A DNA stretch of 64,000 bases, from positions 2,480,001 to 2,544,000 of the forward strand of contig OZ059894.1 of the NCBI GenBank assembly GCA_964057225.1, in the 5' to 3' direction. The DNA is from Auanema rhodensis. Lineage: Eukaryota > Nematoda > Chromadorea > Rhabditida > Rhabditidae. The translations under genes were made by a program, and so were the position numbers. Position 1 is the first letter of the stretch; the number at the start of each line of letters is the position of its first letter. The notes under the pieces were generated by a model. That model was not told the DNA's origin, did no database searches, and was given only the letters and a program-made list of their open reading frames with translations. Positions 23,867-37,555 of this stretch are shown in pieces.

Positions 23867-25972
23867 CAAAAACATTTTGACAAAAATTTTTTCGAAAAAT
23901 TTCAAAATATTTTAGCAAGAAGTAGATGTTTTTAGATTCCTTTTTTCAAGGCAAAGACGATGGACAATGTTATTCAACGAAAAAATAATTTCTTCAGGGT
24001 GAAAATCGAGGATATAAGTGTGAACTTATATCAGTTGATATCTCGGTGCATTTTTAAGCTAGCGCAAATCTGATAACACAGATCGACGCAGCTTAAAAAT
24101 CCGCATCAAATGCACTATACTACATTGAGAAACGCTTAATACAAAAATTAGTTATGATCGTTTGAAAAATGATGCATTAGTGTATGTTGAGTTTCCATGT
24201 ACACTCAACATTGCTTCCAAAAACATTTTGACAAAAATTTTTTCGAAAAATTTCAAAATATTTTAGCAAGAAGTAGATGTTTTTAGATTCCTTTTTTTAA
24301 GGCAAAGACGATGGACAATGTTATTCAACGAAAAAATTAATTCTTCAGGGTGAAAATCGAGGATATAAGTGTGAACTTATATCAGTTGATATCTCGGTGC
24401 ATTTTCAAGCTAGCGCAAATCTGATAACACAGATCGACGCAGCTTAAAAATCCGCTTCGAATGCACTATACTACATTGAGAAACGCTCAATACAAAAATT
24501 AGTTATGATCGTTTGAAAAATGATGCATTAGTGTATGTTGAGTTTCCATGTACACTCAACATTGCTTCCAAAAACATTTTGACAAAAATTTTTTCGAAAA
24601 ATTTCAAAATAATTTAGCAAAAAGTAGATGTTTTTAGATTCCTTTTTTCAAGGCAAAGACGATGGACATTGTTATTCAACGAAAAAATCAATTCTTCAGG
24701 GTGAAAATTGAGGATCTAAGTGTGAACTTATATCAGTTGATATCTCGGTGCATTTTTAAGCTAGCGCAAATCTGATAACACAGATCGACGCAGCTTAAAA
24801 ATCCGCATCGAATGCACTATACTACATTGAGAAACGCTCAATACAAAAATTAGTTATGATCGTTTGAAAAATGATGAATTAGTGTATGTTGAGTTTCCAT
24901 GTACACTCAACATTGCTTCCAAAAACATTTTGACAAAAATTTTTTCGAAAAATTTCAAAATAATTTAGCAAAAAGTAGATGTTTTTAGATTCCTTTTTTC
25001 AAGGCAAAGACGATGGACATTGTTATTCAACGAAAAAATCAATTCTTCAGGGTGAAAATTGAGGATCTAAGTGTGAACTTATATCAGTTGATATCTCGGT
25101 GCATTTTTAAGCTAGCGCAAATCTGATAACACAGATCGACGCAGCTTAAAAATCCGCATCGAATGCACTATACTACATTGAGAAACGCTCAATACAAAAA
25201 TTAGTTATGATCGTTTGAAAAATGATGCATTAGTGTATGTTGAGTTTCCATGTACACTCAACATTGCTTCCAAAAATATTTTGACAAAAATTTTTTCGAA
25301 AAATTTCAAAATAATTTAGCAAAAAGTAGATGTTTTTAGATTCCTTTTTTCAAGGCAAAGACGATGGACATTGTTATTCAACGAAAAAATCAATTCTTCA
25401 GGGTGAAAATTGAGGATCTAAGTGTGAACTTATATCAGTTGATATCTCGGTGCATTTTTAAGCTAGCGCAAATCTGATAACACAGATCGACGCAGCTTAA
25501 AAATCCGCATCGAATGCACTATACTACATTGAGAAACGCTCAATACAAAAATTAGTTATGATCGTTTGAAAAATGATGAATTAGTGTATGTTGAGTTTCC
25601 ATGTACACTCAACATTGCTTCCAAAAACATTTTGACAAAAATTTTTTCGAAAAATTTCAAAATAATTTAGCAAAAAGTAGATGTTTTTAGATTCCTTTTT
25701 TCAAGGCAAAGACGATGGACATTGTTATTCAACGAAAAAATCAATTCTTCAGGGTGAAAATCGAGGATATAAGTGTGAACTTATATCAGTTGATATCTCG
25801 GTGCATTTTTAAGCTAGCGCAAATCTGATAACACAGATCGACGCAGCTTAAAAATCCGCATCGAATGCACTATACTACATTGAGAAACGCTCAATACAAA
25901 AATTAGTTATGATCGTTTGAAAAATGATGCATTAGTGTATGTTGAGTTTCCATGTACACTCAACATTGCTTC
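23165..25972 (+). repeat. 8-monomer higher-order unit, copy 1
   Basis: Monomers 67-74: GCAAAAAATAG type; GATCTAAG type; two T types (CAAAATATTTTAGCAAGAAG at 23903 and 24254); then three ATTGAGGATCTAAG types and one GGATATAAG type. Monomer 73 has a private CAAAAATATT near 25271. Overlaps the end of the 6-mer, showing the new period grew from its last two monomers. Confidence 0.85.
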
Positions 25973-28780
25973 CAAAAACATTTTGACAAAAATTTTTTCG
26001 AAAAATTTCAAAATAATTTAGCAAAAAATAGATGTTTTTAGATTCCTTTTTTTAAGGCAAAGACGATGGACAATGTTATTCAACGAAAAAATTAATTCTT
26101 CAGGGTGAAAATCGAGGATATAAGTGTGAACTTATATCAGTTGATATCTCGGTGCATTTTCAAGCTAGCGCAAATCTGATAACACAGATCGACGCAGCTT
26201 AAAAATCCGCATCAAATGCACTATACTACATTGAGAAACGCTTAATACAAAAATTAGTTATGATCGTTTGAAAAATGATGCATTAGTGTATGTTGAGTTT
26301 CCATGTACACTCAACATTGCTTCCAAAAACATTTTGACAAAAATTTTTTCGAAAAATTTCAAAATAATTTAGCAAAAAGTAGATGTTTTTAGATTCCTTT
26401 TTTCAAGGCAAAGACGATGGACATTGTTATTCAACGAAAAAATCAATTCTTCAGGGTGAAAATCGAGGATCTAAGTGTGAACTTATATCAGTTGATATCT
26501 CGGTGCATTTTTAAGCTAGCGCAAATCTGATAACACAGATCGACGCAGCTTAAAAATCCGCATCGAATGCACTATACTACATTGAGAAACGCTCAATACA
26601 AAAATTAGTTATGATCGTTTGAAAAATGATGCATTAGTGTATGTTGAGTTTCCATGTACACTCAACATTGCTTCCAAAAACATTTTGACAAAAATTTTTT
26701 CGAAAAATTTCAAAATATTTTAGCAAGAAGTAGATGTTTTTAGATTCCTTTTTTCAAGGCAAAGACGATGGACAATGTTATTCAACGAAAAAATAATTTC
26801 TTCAGGGTGAAAATCGAGGATATAAGTGTGAACTTATATCAGTTGATATCTCGGTGCATTTTTAAGCTAGCGCAAATCTGATAACACAGATCGACGCAGC
26901 TTAAAAATCCGCATCAAATGCACTATACTACATTGAGAAACGCTTAATACAAAAATTAGTTATGATCGTTTGAAAAATGATGCATTAGTGTATGTTGAGT
27001 TTCCATGTACACTCAACATTGCTTCCAAAAACATTTTGACAAAAATTTTTTCGAAAAATTTCAAAATATTTTAGCAAGAAGTAGATGTTTTTAGATTCCT
27101 TTTTTTAAGGCAAAGACGATGGACAATGTTATTCAACGAAAAAATTAATTCTTCAGGGTGAAAATCGAGGATATAAGTGTGAACTTATATCAGTTGATAT
27201 CTCGGTGCATTTTCAAGCTAGCGCAAATCTGATAACACAGATCGACGCAGCTTAAAAATCCGCATCAAATGCACTATACTACATTGAGAAACGCTTAATA
27301 CAAAAATTAGTTATGATCGTTTGAAAAATGATGCATTAGTGTATGTTGAGTTTCCATGTACACTCAACATTGCTTCCAAAAACATTTTGACAAAAATTTT
27401 TTCGAAAAATTTCAAAATAATTTAGCAAAAAGTAGATGTTTTTAGATTCCTTTTTTCAAGGCAAAGACGATGGACATTGTTATTCAACGAAAAAATCAAT
27501 TCTTCAGGGTGAAAATTGAGGATCTAAGTGTGAACTTATATCAGTTGATATCTCGGTGCATTTTTAAGCTAGCGCAAATCTGATAACACAGATCGACGCA
27601 GCTTAAAAATCCGCATCGAATGCACTATACTACATTGAGAAACGCTCAATACAAAAATTAGTTATGATCGTTTGAAAAATGATGAATTAGTGTATGTTGA
27701 GTTTCCATGTACACTCAACATTGCTTCCAAAAACATTTTGACAAAAATTTTTTCGAAAAATTTCAAAATAATTTAGCAAAAAGTAGATGTTTTTAGATTC
27801 CTTTTTTCAAGGCAAAGACGATGGACATTGTTATTCAACGAAAAAATCAATTCTTCAGGGTGAAAATTGAGGATCTAAGTGTGAACTTATATCAGTTGAT
27901 ATCTCGGTGCATTTTTAAGCTAGCGCAAATCTGATAACACAGATCGACGCAGCTTAAAAATCCGCATCGAATGCACTATACTACATTGAGAAACGCTCAA
28001 TACAAAAATTAGTTATGATCGTTTGAAAAATGATGCATTAGTGTATGTTGAGTTTCCATGTACACTCAACATTGCTTCCAAAAACATTTTGACAAAAATT
28101 TTTTCGAAAAATTTCAAAATAATTTAGCAAAAAGTAGATGTTTTTAGATTCCTTTTTTCAAGGCAAAGACGATGGACATTGTTATTCAACGAAAAAATCA
28201 ATTCTTCAGGGTGAAAATTGAGGATCTAAGTGTGAACTTATATCAGTTGATATCTCGGTGCATTTTTAAGCTAGCGCAAATCTGATAACACAGATCGACG
28301 CAGCTTAAAAATCCGCATCGAATGCACTATACTACATTGAGAAACGCTCAATACAAAAATTAGTTATGATCGTTTGAAAAATGATGAATTAGTGTATGTT
28401 GAGTTTCCATGTACACTCAACATTGCTTCCAAAAACATTTTGACAAAAATTTTTTCGAAAAATTTCAAAATAATTTAGCAAAAAGTAGATGTTTTTAGAT
28501 TCCTTTTTTCAAGGCAAAGACGATGGACATTGTTATTCAACGAAAAAATCAATTCTTCAGGGTGAAAATTGAGGATCTAAGTGTGAACTTATATCAGTTG
28601 ATATCTCGGTGCATTTTTAAGCTAGCGCAAATCTGATAACACAGATCGACGCAGCTTAAAAATCCGCATCGAATGCACTATACTACATTGAGAAACGCTC
28701 AATACAAAAATTAGTTATGATCGTTTGAAAAATGATGAATTAGTGTATGTTGAGTTTCCATGTACACTCAACATTGCTTC
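25973..28780 (+). repeat. 8-monomer higher-order unit, copy 2
   Basis: Monomers 75-82 repeat the unit at 2808 bp: GCAAAAAATA at 26021, T types at 26711 and 27062. It differs in the last monomer (GATCTAAG rather than GATATAAG) and in the second T type (CATCAAATG rather than CTTCGAATG). Confidence 0.85.
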
Positions 28781-29833
28781 CAAAAACATTTTGACAAAAA
28801 TTTTTTCGAAAAATTTCAAAATAATTTAGCAAAAAGTAGATGTTTTTAGATTCCTTTTTTCAAGGCAAAGACGATGGACATTGTTATTCAACGAAAAAAT
28901 CAATTCTTCAGGGTGAAAATCGAGGATATAAGTGTGAACTTATATCAGTTGATATCTCGGTGCATTTTCCAGCTAGCGCAAATCTGATAACACAGATCGA
29001 CGCAGCTTAAAAATCCGCATCAAATGCACTATACTACATTGAGAAACGCTCAATACAAAAATTAGTTATGATCGTTTGAAAAATGATGAATTAGTGTATG
29101 TTGAGTTTCCATGTACACTCAACATTGCTTCCAAAAACATTTTGACAAAATATTTTTCGAAAAATTTCAGAATATTTTAGCAAGAAGTAGATGTTTTTAG
29201 ATTCCTTTTTTCAAGGCAAAGACGATGGACAATGTTATTCAACGAAAAAATAATTTCTTCAGGGTGAAAATCGAGGATATAAGTGTGAACTTATATCAGT
29301 TGATATCTCGGTGCATTTTTAAGCTAGCGCAAATCTGATAACACAGATCGACGCAGCTTAAAAATCCGCATCAAATGCACTATACTACATTGAGAAACGC
29401 TTAATACAAAAATTAGTTATGATCGTTTGAAAAATGATGCATTAGTGTATGTTGAGTTTCCATGTACACTCAACATTGCTTCCAAAAACATTTTGACAAA
29501 AATTTTTTCGAAAAATTTCAAAATATTTTAGCAAGAAGTAGATGTTTTTAGATTCCTTTTTTTAAGGCAAAGACGATGGACAATGTTATTCAACGAAAAA
29601 ATTAATTCTTCAGGGTGAAAATCGAGGATATAAGTGTGAACTTATATCAGTTGATATCTCGGTGCATTTTCAAGCTAGCGCAAATCTGATAACACAGATC
29701 GACGCAGCTTAAAAATCCGCATCAAATGCACTATACTACATTGAGAAACGCTTAATACAAAAATTAGTTATGATCGTTTGAAAAATGATGCATTAGTGTA
29801 TGTTGAGTTTCCATGTACACTCAACATTGCTTC
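28781..29833 (+). repeat. Monomers 83-85, transition group
   Basis: Monomer 83 carries the rare CATTTTCCAGCTAG (near 28965), shared only with monomer 95 (near 33177), 4212 bp (12 monomers) away. Monomer 84 combines TATTTTTCG with CAGAATATTTTAGC. Monomer 85 is a T type with TTTTTTTAAGG. The two T types continue the pattern seen at 23867 and 26675. Confidence 0.8.
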
Positions 29834-31939
29834 CAAAAACATTTTGACAAAAATTTTTTCGAAAAATTTCAAAATAATTTAGCAAAAAGTAGATGTTTTT
29901 AGATTCCTTTTTTCAAGGCAAAGACGATGGACATTGTTATTCAACGAAAAAATCAATTCTTCAGGGTGAAAATTGAGGATCTAAGTGTGAACTTATATCA
30001 GTTGATATCTCGGTGCATTTTTAAGCTAGCGCAAATCTGATAACACAGATCGACGCAGCTTAAAAATCCGCATCGAATGCACTATACTACATTGAGAAAC
30101 GCTCAATACAAAAATTAGTTATGATCGTTTGAAAAATGATGAATTAGTGTATGTTGAGTTTCCATGTACACTCAACATTGCTTCCAAAAACATTTTGACA
30201 AAAATTTTTTCGAAAAATTTCAAAATAATTTAGCAAAAAGTAGATGTTTTTAGATTCCTTTTTTCAAGGCAAAGACGATGGACATTGTTATTCAACGAAA
30301 AAATCAATTCTTCAGGGTGAAAATTGAGGATCTAAGTGTGAACTTATATCAGTTGATATCTCGGTGCATTTTTAAGCTAGCGCAAATCTGATAACACAGA
30401 TCGACGCAGCTTAAAAATCCGCATCGAATGCACTATACTACATTGAGAAACGCTCAATACAAAAATTAGTTATGATCGTTTGAAAAATGATGAATTAGTG
30501 TATGTTGAGTTTCCATGTACACTCAACATTGCTTCCAAAAACATTTTGACAAAAATTTTTTCGAAAAATTTCAAAATAATTTAGCAAAAAGTAGATGTTT
30601 TTAGATTCCTTTTTTCAAGGCAAAGACGATGGACATTGTTATTCAACGAAAAAATCAATTCTTCAGGGTGAAAATTGAGGATCTAAGTGTGAACTTATAT
30701 CAGTTGATATCTCGGTGCATTTTTAAGCTAGCGCAAATCTGATAACACAGATCGACGCAGCTTAAAAATCCGCATCGAATGCACTATACTACATTGAGAA
30801 ACGCTCAATACAAAAATTAGTTATGATCGTTTGAAAAATGATGCATTAGTGTATGTTGAGTTTCCATGTACACTCAACATTGCTTCCAAAAACATTTTGA
30901 CAAAAATTTTTTCGAAAAATTTCAAAATAATTTAGCAAAAAGTAGATGTTTTTAGATTCCTTTTTTCAAGGCAAAGACGATGGACATTGTTATTCAACGA
31001 AAAAATCAATTCTTCAGGGTGAAAATTGAGGATCTAAGTGTGAACTTATATCAGTTGATATCTCGGTGCATTTTTAAGCTAGCGCAAATCTGATAACACA
31101 GATCGACGCAGCTTAAAAATCCGCATCGAATGCACTATACTACATTGAGAAACGCTCAATACAAAAATTAGTTATGATCGTTTGAAAAATGATGAATTAG
31201 TGTATGTTGAGTTTCCATGTACACTCAACATTGCTTCCAAAAACATTTTGACAAAAATTTTTTCGAAAAATTTCAAAATAATTTAGCAAAAAGTAGATGT
31301 TTTTAGATTCCTTTTTTCAAGGCAAAGACGATGGACATTGTTATTCAACGAAAAAATCAATTCTTCAGGGTGAAAATTGAGGATCTAAGTGTGAACTTAT
31401 ATCAGTTGATATCTCGGTGCATTTTTAAGCTAGCGCAAATCTGATAACACAGATCGACGCAGCTTAAAAATCCGCATCGAATGCACTATACTACATTGAG
31501 AAACGCTCAATACAAAAATTAGTTATGATCGTTTGAAAAATGATGCATTAGTGTATGTTGAGTTTCCATGTACACTCAACATTGCTTCCAAAAACATTTT
31601 GACAAAAATTTTTTCGAAAAATTTCAAAATAATTTAGCAAAAAGTAGATGTTTTTAGATTCCTTTTTTCAAGGCAAAGACGATGGACATTGTTATTCAAC
31701 GAAAAAATCAATTCTTCAGGGTGAAAATTGAGGATCTAAGTGTGAACTTATATCAGTTGATATCTCGGTGCATTTTTAAGCTAGCGCAAATCTGATAACA
31801 CAGATCGACGCAGCTTAAAAATCCGCATCGAATGCACTATACTACATTGAGAAACGCTCAATACAAAAATTAGTTATGATCGTTTGAAAAATGATGAATT
31901 AGTGTATGTTGAGTTTCCATGTACACTCAACATTGCTTC
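29834..31939 (+). repeat. Homogenised run of six nearly identical monomers (86-91)
   Basis: Six consecutive monomers share GACATTG, AAAATCAATTC, AAAATTGAGGATCTAAG, CAGATCGAC, CATCGAATG and GCTCAAT. The only difference I see is C or A in GATGCATT/GATGAATT. This is the lowest-diversity stretch in the window and suggests recent local amplification of one monomer. Confidence 0.85.
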
Positions 31940-34045
31940 CAAAAACATTTTGACAAAATATTTTTCGAAAAATTTCAGAATATTTTAGCAAGAAGTAGAT
32001 GTTTTTAGATTCCTTTTTTCAAGGCAAAGACGATGGACATTGTTATTCAACGAAAAAATCAATTCTTCAGGGTGAAAATCGAGGATATAAGTGTGAACTT
32101 ATATCAGTTGATATCTCGGTGCATTTTTAAGCTAGCGCAAATCTGATAACACAGATCGACGCAGCTTAAAAATCCGCATCGAATGCACTATACTACATTG
32201 AGAAACGCTCAATACAAAAATTAGTTATGATCGTTTGAAAAATGATGAATTAGTGTATGTTGAGTTTCCATGTACACTCAACATTGCTTCCAAAAACATT
32301 TTGACAAAATATTTTTCGAAAAATTTCAGAATATTTTAGCAAGAAGTAGATGTTTTTAGATTCCTTTTTTCAAGGCAAAGACGATGGACAATGTTATTCA
32401 ACGAAAAAATAATTTCTTCAGGGTGAAAATCGAGGATATAAGTGTGAACTTATATCAGTTGATATCTCGGTGCATTTTTAAGCTAGCGCAAATCTGATAA
32501 CACAGATCGACGCAGCTTAAAAATCCGCATCAAATGCACTGTACTACATTGAGAAACGCTCAATACAAAAATTAGTTATGATCGTTTGAAAAATGATGCA
32601 TTAGTGTATGTTGAGTTTCCATGTACACTCAACATTGCTTCCAAAAACATTTTGACAAAAATTTTTTCGAAAAATTTCAAAATAATTTAGCAAAAAGTAG
32701 ATGTTTTTAGATTCCTTTTTTTAAGGCAAAGACGATGGACAATGTTATTCAACGAAAAAATTAATTCTTCAGGGTGAAAATTGAGGATCTAAGTGTGAAC
32801 TTATATCAGTTGATATCTCGGTGCATTTTTAAGCTAGCGCAAATCTGATAACACAGATCGACGCAGCTTAAAAATCCGCATCGAATGCACTATACTACAT
32901 TGAGAAACGCTCAATACAAAAATTAGTTATGATCGTTTGAAAAATGATGAATTAGTGTATGTTGAGTTTCCATGTACACTCAACATTGCTTCCAAAAACA
33001 TTTTGACAAAAATTTTTTCGAAAAATTTCAAAATAATTTAGCAAAAAGTAGATGTTTTTAGATTCCTTTTTTCAAGGCAAAGACGATGGACATTGTTATT
33101 CAACGAAAAAATCAATTCTTCAGGGTGAAAATCGAGGATATAAGTGTGAACTTATATCAGTTGATATCTCGGTGCATTTTCCAGCTAGCGCAAATCTGAT
33201 AACACAGATCGACGCAGCTTAAAAATCCGCATCAAATGCACTATACTACATTGAGAAACGCTCAATACAAAAATTAGTTATGATCGTTTGAAAAATGATG
33301 AATTAGTGTATGTTGAGTTTCCATGTACACTCAACATTGCTTCCAAAAACATTTTGACAAAATATTTTTCGAAAAATTTCAAAATATTTTAGCAAGAAGT
33401 AGATGTTTTTAGATTCCTTTTTTCAAGGCAAAGACGATGGACAATGTTATTCAACGAAAAAATAATTTCTTCAGGGTGAAAATCGAGGATATAAGTGTGA
33501 ACTTATATCAGTTGATATCTCGGTGCATTTTTAAGCTAGCGCAAATCTGATAACACAGATCGACGCAGCTTAAAAATCCGCATCAAATGCACTGTACTAC
33601 ATTGAGAAACGCTCAATACAAAAATTAGTTATGATCGTTTGAAAAATGATGCATTAGTGTATGTTGAGTTTCCATGTACACTCAACATTGCTTCCAAAAA
33701 CATTTTGACAAAAATTTTTTCGAAAAATTTCAAAATAATTTAGCAAAAAGTAGATGTTTTTAGATTCCTTTTTTTAAGGCAAAGACGATGGACAATGTTA
33801 TTCAACGAAAAAATTAATTCTTCAGGGTGAAAATCGAGGATATAAGTGTGAACTTATATCAGTTGATATCTCGGTGCATTTTCAAGCTAGCGCAAATCTG
33901 ATAACACAGATCGACGCAGCTTAAAAATCCGCATCGAATGCACTATTCTACATTGAGAAACGCTCAATACAAAAATTAGTTATGATCGTTTGAAAAATGA
34001 TGCATTAGTGTATGTTGAGTTTCCATGTACAATCAACATTGCTTC
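31940..34045 (+). repeat. Monomers 92-97, mixed T-type group
   Basis: TATTTTTCG T-type monomers at 31940, 32291 and 33344 alternate with TTTTTTTAAGG and CCAGCTAG types. The rare GCACTGTACTAC occurs at 32537 and 33590, a 1053-bp (3-monomer) offset. Monomer 94 joins TTTTTTTAAGG with AAAATTGAGGATCTAAG, a combination that looks recombinant. Confidence 0.75.
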
Positions 34046-35449
34046 CAAAAACATTTTGACAAAAATTTTTTCGAAAAATTTCAAAATAATTTAGCAAAAA
34101 GTAGATGTTTTTAGATTCCTTTTTTCAAGGCAAAGACGATGGACGATGTTATTCAACGAAAAAATTAATTCTTCAGGGTGAAAATCGAGGATATAAGTGT
34201 GAACTTATATCAGTTGATATCTCGGTGCATTTTTGAGCTAGCGCAAATCTGATAACACAGATCGACGCAGCTTAAAAATCCGCATCGAATGCACTATACT
34301 ACATTGAGAAACGCTCAATACAAAAATTAGTTATGATCGTTTGAAAAATGATGAATTAGTGTATGTTGAGTTTCCATGTACACTCAACATTGCTTCCAAA
34401 AACATTTTGACAAAAATTTTTTCGAGAAATTTCAAAATAATTTAGCAAAAAGTAGATGTTTTTAGATTCCTTTTTTCAAGGCGAAGACGATGGACATTGT
34501 TATTCAACGAAAAAATTAATTCTTCAGGGTGAAAATCGAGGATATAAGTGTGAACTTATATCAGTTGATATCTCGGTGCATTTTTAAGCTAGCGCAAATC
34601 TGATAACACAGATCGACGCAGCTTAAAAATCCGCATCGAATGCACTATACTACATTGAGAAACGCTTAATACAAAAATTAGTTATGATCGTTTGAAAAAT
34701 GATGCATTAGTGTATGTTGAGTTTCCATGTACACTCAACATTGCTTCCAAAAACATTTTGACAAAAATTTTTTCGAAAAATTTCAAAATAATTTAGCAAA
34801 AAGTAGATGTTTTTAGATTCCTTTTTTCAAGGCAAAGACGATGGACATTGTTATTCAACGAAAAAATCAATTCTTCAGGGTGAAAATCGAGGATCTAAGT
34901 GTGAACTTATATCAGTTGATATCTCGGTGCATTTTTAAGCTAGCGCAAATCTGATAACACAGATCGACGCAGCTTAAAAATCCGCATCGAATGCACTATA
35001 CTACATTGAGAAACGCTCAATACAAAAATTAGTTATGATCGTTTGAAAAATGATGCATTAGTGTATGTTGAGTTTCCATGTACACTCAACATTGCTTCCA
35101 AAAACATTTTGACAAAAATTTTTTCGAAAAATTTCAAAATAATTTAGCAAAAAGTAGATGTTTTTAGATTCCTTTTTTCAAGGCAAAGACGATGGACTTT
35201 GTTATTCAACGAAAAAATCAATTCTTCAGGGTGAAAATCGAGGATACAAGTGTGAACTTATATCAGTTGATATCTCGGTGCATTTTTAAGCTAGCGCAAA
35301 TCTGATAACACAGATCGACGCAGCTTAAAAATCCGCATCAAATGCACTATACTACATTGAGAAACGCTCAATACAAAAATTAGTTATGATCGTTTGAAAA
35401 ATGATGAATTAGTGTATGTTGAGTTTCCATGTACACTCAACATTGCTTC
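34046..35449 (+). repeat. 4-monomer higher-order unit (second family), copy 1
   Basis: Monomers 98-101: GACGATG; CGAGAAATTTC plus GGCGAAG; GACATTG plus GATCTAAG; GACTTTG plus GATACAAG. Unit length 1404 bp. Monomer 98 has a private TTTTGAGCTAG near 34231. Confidence 0.85.
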
Positions 35450-37555
35450 CAAAAACATTTTGACAAAAATTTTTTCGAAAAATTTCAAAATAATTTAGCA
35501 AAAAGTAGATGTTTTTAGATTCCTTTTTTCAAGGCAAAGACGATGGACGATGTTATTCAACGAAAAAATTAATTCTTCAGGGTGAAAATCGAGGATATAA
35601 GTGTGAACTTATATCAGTTGATATCTCGGTGCATTTTTAAGCTAGCGCAAATCTGATAACACAGATCGACGCAGCTTAAAAATCCGCATCGAATGCACTA
35701 TACTACATTGAGAAACGCTCAATACAAAAATTAGTTATGATCGTTTGAAAAATGATGAATTAGTGTATGTTGAGTTTCCATGTACACTCAACATTGCTTC
35801 CAAAAACATTTTGACAAAAATTTTTTCGAGAAATTTCAAAATAATTTAGCAAAAAGTAGATGTTTTTAGATTCCTTTTTTCAAGGCGAAGACGATGGACA
35901 TTGTTATTCAACGAAAAAATTAATTCTTCAGGGTGAAAATCGAGGATATAAGTGTGAACTTATATCAGTTGATATCTCGGTGCATTTTTAAGCTAGCGCA
36001 AATCTGATAACACAGATCGACGCAGCTTAAAAATCCGCATCGAATGCACTATACTACATTGAGAAACGCTTAATACAAAAATTAGTTATGATCGTTTGAA
36101 AAATGATGCATTAGTGTATGTTGAGTTTCCATGTACACTCAACATTGCTTCCAAAAACATTTTGACAAAAATTTTTTCGAAAAATTTCAAAATAATTTAG
36201 CAAAAAGTAGATGTTTTTAGATTCCTTTTTTCAAGGCAAAGACGATGGACATTGTTATTCAACGAAAAAATCAATTCTTCAGGGTGAAAATCGAGGATCT
36301 AAGTGTGAACTTATATCAGTTGATATCTCGGTGCATTTTTAAGCTAGCGCAAATCTGATAACACAGATCGACGCAGCTTAAAAATCCGCATCGAATGCAC
36401 TATATTACATTGAGAAACGCTCAATACAAAAATTAGTTATGATCGTTTGAAAAATGATGCATTAGTGTATGTTGAGTTTCCATGTACACTCAACATTGCT
36501 TCCAAAAACATTTTGACAAAAATTTTTTCGAAAAATTTCAAAATAATTTAGCAAAAAGTAGATGTTTTTAGATTCCTTTTTTCAAGGCGAAGACGATGGA
36601 CATTGTTATTCAACGAAAAAATTAATTCTTCAGGGTGAAAATCGAGGATATAAGTGTGAACTTATATCAGTTGATATCTCGGTGCATTTTTAAGCTAGCG
36701 CAAATCTGATAACACAGATCGACGCAGCTTAAAAATCCGCATCGAATGCACTATACTACATTGAGAAACGCTTAATACAAAAATTAGTTATGATCGTTTG
36801 AAAAATGATGCATTAGTGTATGTTGAGTTTCCATGTACACTCAACATTGCTTCCAAAAACATTTTGACAAAAATTTTTTCGAAAAATTTCAAAATAATTT
36901 AGCAAAAAGTAGATGTTTTTAGATTCCTTTTTTCAAGGCAAAGACGATGGACATTGTTATTCAACGAAAAAATCAATTCTTCAGGGTGAAAATCGAGGAT
37001 CTAAGTGTGAACTTATATCAGTTGATATCTCGGTGCATTTTTAAGCTAGCGCAAATCTGATAACACAGATCGACGCAGCTTAAAAATCCGCATCGAATGC
37101 ACTATACTACATTGAGAAACGCTCAATACAAAAATTAGTTATGATCGTTTGAAAAATGATGCATTAGTGTATGTTGAGTTTCCATGTACACTCAACATTG
37201 CTTCCAAAAACATTTTGACAAAAATTTTTTCGAAAAATTTCAAAATAATTTAGCAAAAAGTAGATGTTTTTAGATTCCTTTTTTCAAGGCAAAGACGATG
37301 GACTTTGTTATTCAACGAAAAAATCAATTCTTCAGGGTGAAAATCGAGGATACAAGTGTAAACTTATATCAGTTGATATCTCGGTGCATTTTTAAGCTAG
37401 CGCAAATCTGATAACACAGATCGACGCAGCTTAAAAATCCGCATCAAATGCACTATACTACATTGAGAAACGCTCAATACAAAAATTAGTTATGATCGTT
37501 TGAAAAATGATGAATTAGTGTATGTTGAGTTTCCATGTACACTCAACATTGCTTC
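35450..37555 (+). repeat. 4-mer unit, copy 2, with a 2-monomer insertion (monomers 102-107)
   Basis: Same four signatures, but the GGCGAAG/GATCTAAG pair occurs twice (monomers 103-104 and 105-106), lengthening the unit to six monomers. GATACAAG at 35242 and 37348 are therefore 2106 bp apart. Monomer 105 has GGCGAAG without CGAGAAATTTC; monomer 107 has AAGTGTAAAC. Simplest reading: a dimer duplicated by unequal exchange. Confidence 0.8.
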
